Source: DAOUEH01 sp034430515
GTDB taxonomy: Bacteria; Chloroflexota; Dehalococcoidia; Dehalococcoidales; RBG-16-60-22
Length of the DNA stretch: 28,801 nt
Assembly (NCBI GenBank): GCA_034430515.1
Contig: DAOUEP010000098.1
Location: 1 to 28,801, forward strand
Direction of reading: 5' to 3'
Under the pieces are notes generated by a model. The model was not told the DNA's origin. It searched no databases and worked only from the letters and a program-made list of their open reading frames with translations. The position numbers and the translations under genes are program-made. Within the stretch, counting starts at the first letter, position 1. Every line of letters starts with the position of its first letter. This document shows, one piece after another, positions 15,136-22,068 of the stretch.

Positions 15136-16995
15136 ATGAAAACCGCTGTCCGCTGGCTGAAACGCCCCAGGTATATCTGGCCCTTATTACCCGTCCTGGC
15201 GCTGCTGGCCGCCCTGCTGCCGGCCACGCCGGTACTGGCGGCCCCCCAGCTCAACGTGAACCCCGGCTCCGGCGCCATCGGCACCGGGGTGGTCGTCGCC
15301 GGCACCGTCTTCAATTCCTACGTCGGGGACAACGTCCACATCTTTTTCGATAATACCGAGATTGACGAAAGCCCCCTGGTGGTGCCCCCGACCGGCGAGT
15401 TCGAGGCGACTTACGTCATCCCGGCCAGCGCCGCCGCGGGGAGGCACTCGTTCAGCGTCCGTGACGACCTCGGCAACCCCCTGGCGGCGGACATCTCCTT
15501 CGTCGTCGAGGCCATCGCCATCACCCTCAACATCACCGACGGCCCGGTGGGCACCAGCACCACCATCGGCGGCAGCGGCTTCTACGCGGGGCGGACGGTA
15601 AACCTCTACTACCAGAACCTCATCAGCACCAAAATCGCCGCGACGACGGCCTCGCCTACCGGCCGGTTCACCTACGAGTTCATCGTCCCGGCCAGCACCG
15701 GCGGCTTTCACCAGATTACCGCCGTGGATACCACCGGCAAATCGACGCAGGCCCAGTTCAACGTCATCCCCGTCCTGGCCGTCAATCTCACCTCGGCCAG
15801 CCCCGGCAGCGCGGTCAGCCTCACCGGCAGCGGCTTCGGCTACCGGAGCAACCTCAGCGTCACCTTCGGCCCCTACGTCGTCGCCAGCCCCCAGAGCGAC
15901 GACTACGGCAGCTTCACGCTGGAGGTCGCCGTGCCCGACCTCAATCCCGGCCTCTACGACATCACCGCCCGCGACGAGGCCGGCAACGTGGACCAGGCGA
16001 CCTTCACGGTTACCGCCGCGGCCAGCCTGAGCCAGTCCGGCGGCGGCGTCGGCGCTGCCGTCACCATCCGCGGCTCCGGCTTCGAGGCCAACGGAAATAT
16101 ATCCATTGAATACGACGGTGTTACCATCCACACCGAGAAGGCCGATAGCGACGGCGCCTTCATCGCCTTCGTCACCATCCCCCCCAGCACCGCCGGCGGC
16201 CACCTGATAACCATCAGCGACGGCATTATCAGCCGGGAGTTCACCTACACCGTGGAGGCGGTGGCACCGGGCGTGCCGCTATTGACCCTGCCGGCCAACG
16301 GCAGCGCCAGCGGCGCCCGCGCCTACCTCGACTGGCAGGACGTCCCCGACGAAAGTCAGCCCGTTTATTACCGCGTCCAGATTGCCGCCGACGCCAATTT
16401 CGCCAATACGGTGCTGAATAAGGAAGGCCTCACCGAGTCGGAGTACACCCTGTCCCCGGAGGAGGCGCTGGCGGCGACGGGGAATACCGTCACCTATTAC
16501 TGGCGGGTCAAGGCCAGCGACGCCGCCTACAACGAGGGCGAGTGGTCGGCCGCCTGGTCTTTCTCGGTCAGCCCGCCGCTCTCGCCGGTACTGCTCCTGC
16601 CCGCCTCCGGCAGCGAGCTGAAAGCGCCGGTGCTGCTCCAGTGGCAGGCCTCCACCAGCCTCAGCCCGCCGGTGACCTACCGGGTGCAGATAGCCGCCGA
16701 TGCCGGCTTCGCCAGCGTCGCCCTCGACCTGAGCGACCTGACCAACCCCGAGTACGCCGTCCCCGAAGACGAAGAGACCGGCCTGCCCAAGAAGCAGACC
16801 TATTACTGGCGGGTCAAGGCCGTTGACGCCAGCGGCAACGAGAGCGCCTGGACGACCCCCGGCTCGTTCTACCTGGCCGCGGCGTTCGACTGGCCGTCCT
16901 GGGCCACTTACCTGCTCATCGCCATCGGGGTTATCGTGGTGGGCTTTCTCGCCTTCCGGGTGGGCCGGCGGACGGCCTACGATTTTCCGGATTAA
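15136..16995 (+). CDS. Membrane-anchored IPT/TIG-repeat surface protein 1
   Basis: A 619-residue exported protein. It has an N-terminal signal peptide (basic start, hydrophobic core about 14-30, likely cleavage after PVLA), four IPT/TIG-like immunoglobulin domains (about 37-125, 127-212, 214-295, 297-375; recurring GSGF/GTVF motifs), and two FnIII-like domains (about 380-480, 482-580; each with YRVQIAADA and YYWRVKA motifs). A C-terminal transmembrane helix (about 590-608) is followed by GRRTAYDFPD. The bulk should lie outside the membrane. Such proteins commonly mediate adhesion or surface-layer organisation, which is inferred here. The ribosome binding site is GAGAGG. It probably shares a transcript with the small HTH gene. 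Confidence 0.85.
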   Translation: MKTAVRWLKRPRYIWPLLPVLALLAALLPATPVLAAPQLNVNPGSGAIGTGVVVAGTVFNSYVGDNVHIFFDNTEIDESPLVVPPTGEFEATYVIPASAAAGRHSFSVRDDLGNPLAADISFVVEAIAITLNITDGPVGTSTTIGGSGFYAGRTVNLYYQNLISTKIAATTASPTGRFTYEFIVPASTGGFHQITAVDTTGKSTQAQFNVIPVLAVNLTSASPGSAVSLTGSGFGYRSNLSVTFGPYVVASPQSDDYGSFTLEVAVPDLNPGLYDITARDEAGNVDQATFTVTAAASLSQSGGGVGAAVTIRGSGFEANGNISIEYDGVTIHTEKADSDGAFIAFVTIPPSTAGGHLITISDGIISREFTYTVEAVAPGVPLLTLPANGSASGARAYLDWQDVPDESQPVYYRVQIAADANFANTVLNKEGLTESEYTLSPEEALAATGNTVTYYWRVKASDAAYNEGEWSAAWSFSVSPPLSPVLLLPASGSELKAPVLLQWQASTSLSPPVTYRVQIAADAGFASVALDLSDLTNPEYAVPEDEETGLPKKQTYYWRVKAVDASGNESAWTTPGSFYLAAAFDWPSWATYLLIAIGVIVVGFLAFRVGRRTAYDFPD

Positions 16996-17100
16996 CAACT
17001 TTTTACCCGCGCCGGCGTTATATTAACCGGAAGTTAGTTATATTAAATAGACTTGGGTATAGAAATTGGTACCCCATTCGTGCTATTTTATTAGGGTACG

Positions 17101-17132
17101 TGTTGCGATACCTGCAACAAGCTGAGTATAAT
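17101..17132 (+). promoter_or_regulatory. TIG protein 2 promoter overlapped by a dyad
   Basis: TTGCGA (17103-17108), an 18-nt spacer and a perfect TATAAT (17127-17132). The inverted repeat TGTTGC (17101-17106)-7 nt-GCAACA (17114-17119) overlaps the -35 box and is a candidate operator. Predicted +1 near 17139 gives a very short leader that begins with the GGGAGG ribosome binding site. The rest of the 154-nt gap after TIG protein 1 is AT-rich, with GTACCC ... GGGTAC arms but no clear terminator. Confidence 0.6.
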
Positions 17133-17149
17133 GCGTCCGGGAGGTCATC

Positions 17150-19057
17150 ATGAAACGCACCAGAATTATGAGCATACTCGGCATCGCCATCGTCCTGGCG
17201 CTGCTGGCGGCCATCGTGCCGGTCACTCCGGCATTCGCATTAAGCATGGCACTGAGCCCTACGACCGCCCAAACCGGCGCCACCGTATCCATCAGCGGCT
17301 CCAGTTTCATCGCCTCCACCACCTATAACTTCTTTTTTTCCAATCAATCGGCTACCTGGGGGGCGAATATCGGCACGGATGTAACGGTTTACCGTACCGT
17401 AGCCCAGGCTCAATCCACTGCCGCCGGCGGCATCTCAGCGACCTTCACCGTACCGACGACCTTTAGCGATAACAGCGCGGTAACCGCGGGCACGCATTAC
17501 ATCTACGCCTGCTCTACCACCGCGATTGAAGGGCTGGCCACGCTGAACGTCACCGCCGGCGATATTACCCTCACCCCCACCACCGGCCCGGCCTTCACGG
17601 CGGTCCAGATCATCGGCAGCGGCTTTACCAGCGGGGCCACCATTACCGCTACCTTCAGTAGCGTCGCCGTCGCCATCGAGGGCGGCAACACCACCGTCCA
17701 GACCAACGGCAGCTTCATCTCCACCATCTACGTGCCCGCTTCCGCCACCGTCGGCGCCAAGACCGTCAGCGTCACCGCCGGCACCGGCACCGCCACGGCC
17801 ACCTTCACCGTCACCGCCAGCGGCGCCCTCGACCCCATTGCGCCCACTTCCGGCCCGGCGGGCATCGATGTTATTATTACCGGCGCCAACTTCCCCGCCA
17901 GCACCGCCATCCAGTTCAAGTTCGATACGACCATCCTTACCCCCACTTCGGGGGATACCGTTACACGTAGCGGCGGTGTTATCATCAGCACCATTACCGT
18001 ACCGGCGACGGCCATCGCCGGGTCGCATACGATAACGGTCACCGTGGGCAGCCAGACGGCCACGGCCACCTTCACCGTCACCGCCAGCGCCGCCCTCGAC
18101 CCCATTGACCCCACCTCCGGCCCGGGCGGCACCGACGTGGTTATCAGCGGCGCCCACTTCCCCACCAGCACCGCCCTCGTCTTCAAGTTCGATACAAGCA
18201 CCATCACCCCCAAATCGGGGGACGCCGCCACACGCAGCGGCGGCATCTTCCTCAGCACCGTCACCATCCCCGCCGCGGCCACTAACGGGTCGCATACGAT
18301 AACCGTCACCGCCGGCACCGGCACCGCCACGGCCACCTTTACCGTCACCGGCGGGACGACGCCCACACCGACGGACACCAATCCGCTCGATGTCACTCAC
18401 GAAGAAACCACTAACACTATTATCCTCACCGCCTCCGGCTTCACGCCTAACGGCGGCGTGACGGTATACTACAACGACGTGGAGCAGACCTCCGTCAACG
18501 TCGGTGATAGCGGCATCCTCGCCGTCTCCCTGACCCCTCCGACCACTCATGGCGACACCATAATCAAGGCCGTCGACATGACCGATACCAGCATCATCGC
18601 CCAGGCCACTTACAGCGTGGAAGAAGTACCCCCGACCGCGCCGCAGCCGCTGTTGCCGACGACGGGCGCCGAGGTGAAGACGGACACGACCTTCGACTGG
18701 GGCGACTCGACCGACGCTGACAGCCTGCCGGTAACCTACGATTTCCAGATTGCCACCTCCACCACCTTTGGCGAAGGTACCGTTCTGGTGGACAAGACCG
18801 GCCTGGCCACCTCCACCTACACCATGACCGAGGCCGAGCGCCTGAACGTGGCTTCCGAGGCCACCCCCTACTACTGGCGGGCACGGGCCGTTGACGCCGC
18901 CGAAAACGCCAGCGACTGGACCAGCTCGGCTGCCTTCTACATCAGCGGGGGGACGGGGTTACCCAGCTGGGCGTTTTACACCATCCTGGGCATCGGCGCG
19001 GTGATTCTCTTCGGCCTCGGCTACTGGCTGGGCCGGAGGACGGCCTACTACTACTAG
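17150..19057 (+). CDS. Membrane-anchored IPT/TIG-repeat surface protein 2
   Basis: A 635-residue exported protein, paralogous to the neighbouring TIG protein. It has a signal peptide (1-30, likely cleavage after AFA) and IPT/TIG-like domains from about 31 to 402, two of which (residues 224-312 and 313-401) are near-identical 89-residue tandem copies. A Thr/Pro linker (about 402-412), another Ig-like domain, an FnIII-like domain (about 505-600, YYWRARAVDAAENASDW) and a C-terminal transmembrane helix ending GRRTAYYY follow. It has its own promoter and a strong terminator. Thr/Ser-rich and extracellular by prediction; an adhesin or envelope role is inference. Confidence 0.85.
   Translation: MKRTRIMSILGIAIVLALLAAIVPVTPAFALSMALSPTTAQTGATVSISGSSFIASTTYNFFFSNQSATWGANIGTDVTVYRTVAQAQSTAAGGISATFTVPTTFSDNSAVTAGTHYIYACSTTAIEGLATLNVTAGDITLTPTTGPAFTAVQIIGSGFTSGATITATFSSVAVAIEGGNTTVQTNGSFISTIYVPASATVGAKTVSVTAGTGTATATFTVTASGALDPIAPTSGPAGIDVIITGANFPASTAIQFKFDTTILTPTSGDTVTRSGGVIISTITVPATAIAGSHTITVTVGSQTATATFTVTASAALDPIDPTSGPGGTDVVISGAHFPTSTALVFKFDTSTITPKSGDAATRSGGIFLSTVTIPAAATNGSHTITVTAGTGTATATFTVTGGTTPTPTDTNPLDVTHEETTNTIILTASGFTPNGGVTVYYNDVEQTSVNVGDSGILAVSLTPPTTHGDTIIKAVDMTDTSIIAQATYSVEEVPPTAPQPLLPTTGAEVKTDTTFDWGDSTDADSLPVTYDFQIATSTTFGEGTVLVDKTGLATSTYTMTEAERLNVASEATPYYWRARAVDAAENASDWTSSAAFYISGGTGLPSWAFYTILGIGAVILFGLGYWLGRRTAYYY
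17819..18352 (+). repeat. 267-bp in-frame tandem duplication in TIG protein 2
   Basis: Two consecutive 267-bp units (17819-18085 and 18086-18352) encode 89-residue domains beginning SGALDPIAPTSGP and SAALDPIDPTSGP. The DNA is highly similar, including long shared stretches around the ACGGCCACCTTCACCGTCAC junctions. This indicates recent duplication of one Ig-like domain. Confidence 0.85.
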
Positions 19058-19071
19058 CGGCCAACATCGAG

Positions 19072-19116
19072 AAAAAAGACCCCCTCTCTTCCAGGTTGAA
19101 GGGAGGGGGTTTTGTT
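19072..19116. terminator. Bidirectional rho-independent terminator
   Basis: A 12-bp stem pairs 19080-19091 (CCCCCTCTCTTC) with 19098-19109 (GAAGGGAGGGGG; one G-U pair) around loop CAGGTT. TTTTGTT follows on the plus strand, ending the TIG gene. The A-run GAAAAAAGA on the left becomes a T-run on the minus strand, ending the convergent PEBP gene. Confidence 0.92.
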
Positions 19117-19117
19117 A

Positions 19118-19834
19118 TTACGGATAGAGGCCCGTTAGATTCGCCTGGAACAGGATATGCCCCAGCATGGCGTTAATCAGCACCGAGCGGGTCGGCGCGC
19201 CGCCCAGGTCGAGCATCGTGTCCAGGGCGTAGAGCTGGAAGCTATAGTGGTGGGAGCTGCCCGGCGGCGGACAGGGGCCGCCGTAGCCGAGGAGGCCAAA
19301 ATCGTTGACCCCCTGGCGGATGTCGTCCCCCACCATGGCCGTAGTGGGCACGCCCTCGTTCAGCCCCGAAAACTCGGCCGGGATGTTATAGATAATCCAG
19401 TGGGTAAACGTGCCCGACGGCGCGTCGGTGTCGGTCAGCATCAGGGCGAAGGACTCGGTGCCCTCCGGGGCCCCGCTCCAGACCAGCAGCGGCGACACGT
19501 TCTGGCCGTCGCAGCTGAACTGGGCCGGGATGGACTCGCCCTCGGCAAACTGCGGCGACATGAGCTCCATTATTACCTCCGGCGGCTCGGTGGTCTCGGG
19601 CGGCTCGGTAGGCGGTACGGTCGTCGCGGGCGTCGTTGCGGGCGGGGTCGTGGTCGGCAGGGTCGTGGTCGAGGCGGGCGGGGTGGTCGTTGTCGGCTCG
19701 GTCGTTTGTGGTGGTGAGGTCGTTGACGGCGCCGTGGTCGGCGGGGTGGTGGTCGCCGACGGCGTGGGGCAGGCCGTCAGGCTTACCAGGGGCACCAGGA
19801 CTAGCAGTAACAGCAGGTAGTATTTCTTTCCCAT
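19118..19834 (-). CDS. PEBP/YbhB-family lipoprotein
   Basis: A 238-residue protein. It has a lipoprotein signal with lipobox LTAC (C22), a Thr/Pro-rich spacer of about 65 residues (TTTPP-type repeats), then a phosphatidylethanolamine-binding-protein domain (about 92-238). The ligand-site motifs are clear: DTDAPSGTFTHWIIYNIPA and GYGGPCPPPGSSHHYSFQLY. Bacterial YbhB-type members have no settled biochemical role. The start ATG 19834 has GGGAGG upstream; the frame upstream to 19864 is not needed. It is transcribed from its own promoter toward the TIG gene and ends at the shared terminator. Confidence 0.92.
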   Translation of the reverse strand: MGKKYYLLLLLVLVPLVSLTACPTPSATTTPPTTAPSTTSPPQTTEPTTTTPPASTTTLPTTTPPATTPATTVPPTEPPETTEPPEVIMELMSPQFAEGESIPAQFSCDGQNVSPLLVWSGAPEGTESFALMLTDTDAPSGTFTHWIIYNIPAEFSGLNEGVPTTAMVGDDIRQGVNDFGLLGYGGPCPPPGSSHHYSFQLYALDTMLDLGGAPTRSVLINAMLGHILFQANLTGLYP

Positions 19835-19862
19835 CTTTTCCTCCCGTCTAAGGTATAGAGCC

Positions 19863-19891
19863 ATTTTAAAGGATTAGAGGGAGGATGGCAA
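19863..19891 (-). promoter_or_regulatory. PEBP lipoprotein promoter
   Basis: On the minus strand TTGCCA (19891-19886), a 17-nt spacer and TAAAAT (19868-19863). Predicted +1 is near 19856, giving a leader of about 22 nt. It lies after the large terminase stop, so the lipoprotein does not depend on phage transcription. Confidence 0.7.
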
Positions 19892-19922
19892 TAGTTTAGG
19901 GGGGATTTTGTCAGGAGGAGAT

Positions 19923-21323
19923 TCACTCCCCCCTCGCCTCCCTCCGCTCGTACCCCCGCGCCGCCTCCACCAGCAGCGCCAGGCTCATCAAAAAGTCGTC
20001 GTGGCCGCGCGCCGGGTCAACGTAAAAGTTCATCGTCTGGCTGGGGCGGTAGTGGCTGCGCGCCATCTCCATCTCCCGCCAGAACTCGCGGTACTCCGCC
20101 GAACCGTCCCCCTTATAGCACTTGAGCCGCCCGCTGTTGACGGCCGCCAGCAGGCCGAAGCCCAGCTCGCTCTTGGAGGCGGCGGTGAACTTGAAGGGAC
20201 GCACCCGAGCACCCAGGGACTTGCGCAGGAAGGAGGCGACCGGCTCGCCGACGCCGGTGGCGTCCACCGCCACCCGCCGGCACTTCCAGACGTTCTTGAG
20301 TATATCGGTCAGTCGCGCGTAAAGCTCGGCATGTTTCACGCCCGTCCAGCGGTAGTGCGCCACGATTTTGATAGCGGGCTCTTTGTTCACCTCGTCCGGC
20401 GGCGGAAATACCAGCTCCCCGATGGTAACCACGGTGGCGTCGCGGCGGGGCTGGCGGGCTTGCAGGTAGTCCGCCTCGCCCTCCTCGGCCTCCCCGGCCA
20501 GGTCGATGCCGGCCACGTAGACCCGCCCCGGCCGGGCGTGCTGGAGGCGGGCGTGCGTCCCCTGCAACTGCGCCCGCTGTGCGGCGCCGAGGAAGCCGCC
20601 CCCGCCGCGGAGGGACAGCAGGCGGTACTGCGTGCGGAAGAGGGGGTGCTCCTCGCCCAGACGCTCGCGCTCGGCGGTGACGTAGGCCAGGTAGTCCGGG
20701 TTATACTGCGCCACCGTCTCCCAGTCGTAGCGGAAGTGCCGCCGCAGGCCGTCGCGCCGCTCCAGCTCCAGGTTGGTCTGCTTGACCTCCTCCAGCAGGG
20801 TGCTGTCGTCCCAGGTGGTGCCGTAATGTACGACGGTAACGTTGGTGGTGGCCCCCATCGGCTTGAACTCCTTGTTGAATTTCTCCTTGCCGACGTCCTG
20901 CGACTCGTCGATTTCCAGCAGGATGTGGGCCGTATTGCCGACGACGTTGGCCGACACGTCCGCCGAGAGGAAGACGGCGCGGGCGCTGCCCAGCCGCACG
21001 ATGTAGCCCAGCTCGCCGACCCAGATGCCGCCGAAGCCGGCGTCGTTGAGGCGCTCTTTGAGCCGCATCATCGAGATGAGCGCCTGGGGGCGGAAGGTCG
21101 GCGAGCATTTTATCAGGTTTTTCGGCTGGTTTATGTAAAGCGTCAGCAGGAGCAGCTCCAGCTGCGCCGAGAGCTCGTTCTTGCCGCCCTGCCGGGCGAT
21201 TTCCACGGAAAAGGTCAGCCCTTTCCCCCCGAAGACGCTCCCCAGGATGGCGGCGGCCACCTCGCGCTGGTAGGGCCGCAGGCGACGGGCGGCCAGCCCC
21301 TCAGCCGCCGAGGTTCTTTTCAA
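19923..21323 (-). CDS. Phage terminase large subunit
   Basis: A 466-residue packaging motor. The N-terminal ATPase carries a Walker A-like ARQGGKNE (43-50), Walker B LLEIDESQD (135-143) and coupling motif YGTT (167-170). The C-terminal RNase H-like nuclease shows D274 in AGIDLAGE, D354 in AVDATGVGE and the HDD at 441-443. It would translocate DNA into a prohead through the portal. The start is TTG at 21323, inside the end of the upstream gene (23-nt overlap), with only a weak ribosome binding site, suggesting translational coupling. No inactivating change is visible. The matching portal gene is 5.5 kb downstream, beyond the TIG/PEBP genes. Confidence 0.9.
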   Translation of the reverse strand: MKRTSAAEGLAARRLRPYQREVAAAILGSVFGGKGLTFSVEIARQGGKNELSAQLELLLLTLYINQPKNLIKCSPTFRPQALISMMRLKERLNDAGFGGIWVGELGYIVRLGSARAVFLSADVSANVVGNTAHILLEIDESQDVGKEKFNKEFKPMGATTNVTVVHYGTTWDDSTLLEEVKQTNLELERRDGLRRHFRYDWETVAQYNPDYLAYVTAERERLGEEHPLFRTQYRLLSLRGGGGFLGAAQRAQLQGTHARLQHARPGRVYVAGIDLAGEAEEGEADYLQARQPRRDATVVTIGELVFPPPDEVNKEPAIKIVAHYRWTGVKHAELYARLTDILKNVWKCRRVAVDATGVGEPVASFLRKSLGARVRPFKFTAASKSELGFGLLAAVNSGRLKCYKGDGSAEYREFWREMEMARSHYRPSQTMNFYVDPARGHDDFLMSLALLVEAARGYERREARGE

Positions 21324-21678
21324 TGACCGCCGTCCCTACTTTGATGCCCAGGGGGATGGCGATGTCCTTGAGCACGTTGCCGATGGCCTGCTTCAGCCCC
21401 TGGCGCTGCTCCCTGGTCATGCTGTAGCGGGTGCGGACGAGCCGCTCCAGGGCGTTGGTGGCCTTCACCAGCAGTTCCAGGTGAGCGGCGTCGCCGCCGG
21501 ACATCGCCTTCTTGATTTTCACCCGCAGCAGGGCAATCTCATCGTCGATGCCGTCCACGCCGGAGGCGGCCTCGTAGTCGAGCCGCTCGGCCTCATCGAG
21601 GATATGGGCGTAGTAGCCCGGCTTGCTAGCGCCTGGCCGGCGCTTTGAGGTGCTTTTTTTGCTTTTTTCTCCCGGCAT
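21301..21678 (-). CDS. Candidate terminase small subunit or packaging accessory
   Basis: A 125-residue protein directly upstream of and overlapping the large terminase gene. It has a basic N-terminus (EKSKKSTSKRRPG), then helical segments (YYAHILDEAERLDYEAASG, EIALLRVKIKKAM, HLELLVKATNALERLVRTRY) that could oligomerise. Small terminases usually sit in this place and are of this size, but I do not recognise a specific family or a clear helix-turn-helix. ATG 21678 has GGAGGAGGG upstream, located inside the preceding 50-aa ORF. Confidence 0.6.
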   Translation of the reverse strand: MPGEKSKKSTSKRRPGASKPGYYAHILDEAERLDYEAASGVDGIDDEIALLRVKIKKAMSGGDAAHLELLVKATNALERLVRTRYSMTREQRQGLKQAIGNVLKDIAIPLGIKVGTAVIEKNLGG

Positions 21679-21778
21679 CTCGCCCTCCTCCGTTCAGCGC
21701 TCGCACGGCCGCCAGGACAATGGTATGGGCCGCCAGGTCCCACCGCTGCTGCTGCATCGCCAGTTTTAAGAGACTCAT
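21626..21778 (-). CDS. 50-residue ORF at the head of the terminase operon
   Basis: A short reading frame starting at ATG 21778 (MSLLKLAMQQQRWDLAAHTI, then VLAAVRALNGGGRDAG and a basic tail KKQKKHLK), with GAGGGGGA upstream. It overlaps the next gene by 53 nt in another frame. The amphipathic helix and well-placed ribosome binding site, 24 nt after the predicted transcription start, make translation plausible. No function is recognised. Confidence 0.5.
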   Translation of the reverse strand: MSLLKLAMQQQRWDLAAHTIVLAAVRALNGGGRDAGRKKQKKHLKAPARR

Positions 21779-21808
21779 GCTTCCCCCTCACCCGGTTATC
21801 TAGGGACA

Positions 21809-21837
21809 ATATTAGTACATTTGTCCTAATTAGGCTA
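21809..21837 (-). promoter_or_regulatory. Terminase-operon promoter with palindromic operator
   Basis: An 18-bp near-palindrome TTAGTACATTTGTCCTAA (21812-21829, plus strand) overlaps a minus-strand -10 TAATAT (21814-21809). The -35 is weak (TAGCCT, 21837-21832, 17-nt spacer). The palindrome and the -10 have exactly the same register as at 14781-14809, where 14 of 17 aligned bases are identical (ATTAGyACATwTGTyCT). A second arm, GGACAA (21804-21809), pairs with TTGTCC (21821-21826). Confidence 0.6.
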
Positions 21838-21900
21838 CGGCTTTTTGTCGTTAGCCGGTGCGACCCTGCCCCACCCCATCGGTGTTATCTATTCCCACCC

Positions 21901-22005
21901 AAGCCCCGCCTACGCCAACCTGCCCTCCGCACGAGGCTTCGGAAGGCGGGGGCTTCGGCGGGTAAACTACCCTCGCGGCATCCGCCGCTTTGGCCGTAGT
22001 TTGCC
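21901..22005. repeat. Structured intergenic element with nested inverted repeats
   Basis: Two adjoining fold-backs occupy most of the 290-nt gap between the terminase operon and the zinc-ribbon gene. First, AAGCCCCGCC (21901-21910) pairs with GGCGGGGGCTT (21945-21955, one bulge). Second, GGTAAACTAC (21961-21970) pairs with GTAGTTTGCC (21996-22005, one G-T), enclosing GCGGC-ATCC-GCCGC (21975-21988). No T-run follows. It looks like a REP-like palindromic element or a structured RNA. No gene is seen between 21838 and 22068. Confidence 0.55.
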
Positions 22006-22024
22006 TCCACCCCTTTACCCCCGT

Positions 22025-22054
22025 TTGCCATCCGTCCCACCCCCGTTATAGAAT
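22025..22054 (+). promoter_or_regulatory. Promoter of the zinc-ribbon/rnhA operon
   Basis: TTGCCA (22025-22030), an 18-nt spacer and TAGAAT (22049-22054). Predicted +1 is near 22061, so the leader is only about 8 nt and overlaps the GGAGA ribosome binding site. Confidence 0.5.
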
Positions 22055-22068
22055 ACAGCGGAGACAAC

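Noticed and set aside
15187..16203. 338-codon minus-strand open frame
   Set aside because: Antisense shadow of TIG protein 1; low-complexity Gly/Asp/Ala translation.
17819..18352. CRISPR-like repetition
   Set aside because: The repeats are long, in frame and inside a coding region; no short direct repeats with unique spacers are present anywhere in the window.
19898..19934. AGGGGGGA ... TCCCCCCT inverted repeat as terminase terminator
   Set aside because: The loop is 21 nt, no U-run follows on the minus strand, and the arm overlaps the coding end.
19908..21326. 472-codon plus-strand open frame
   Set aside because: Exact antisense of the large terminase gene, which has clear ATPase and nuclease motifs.
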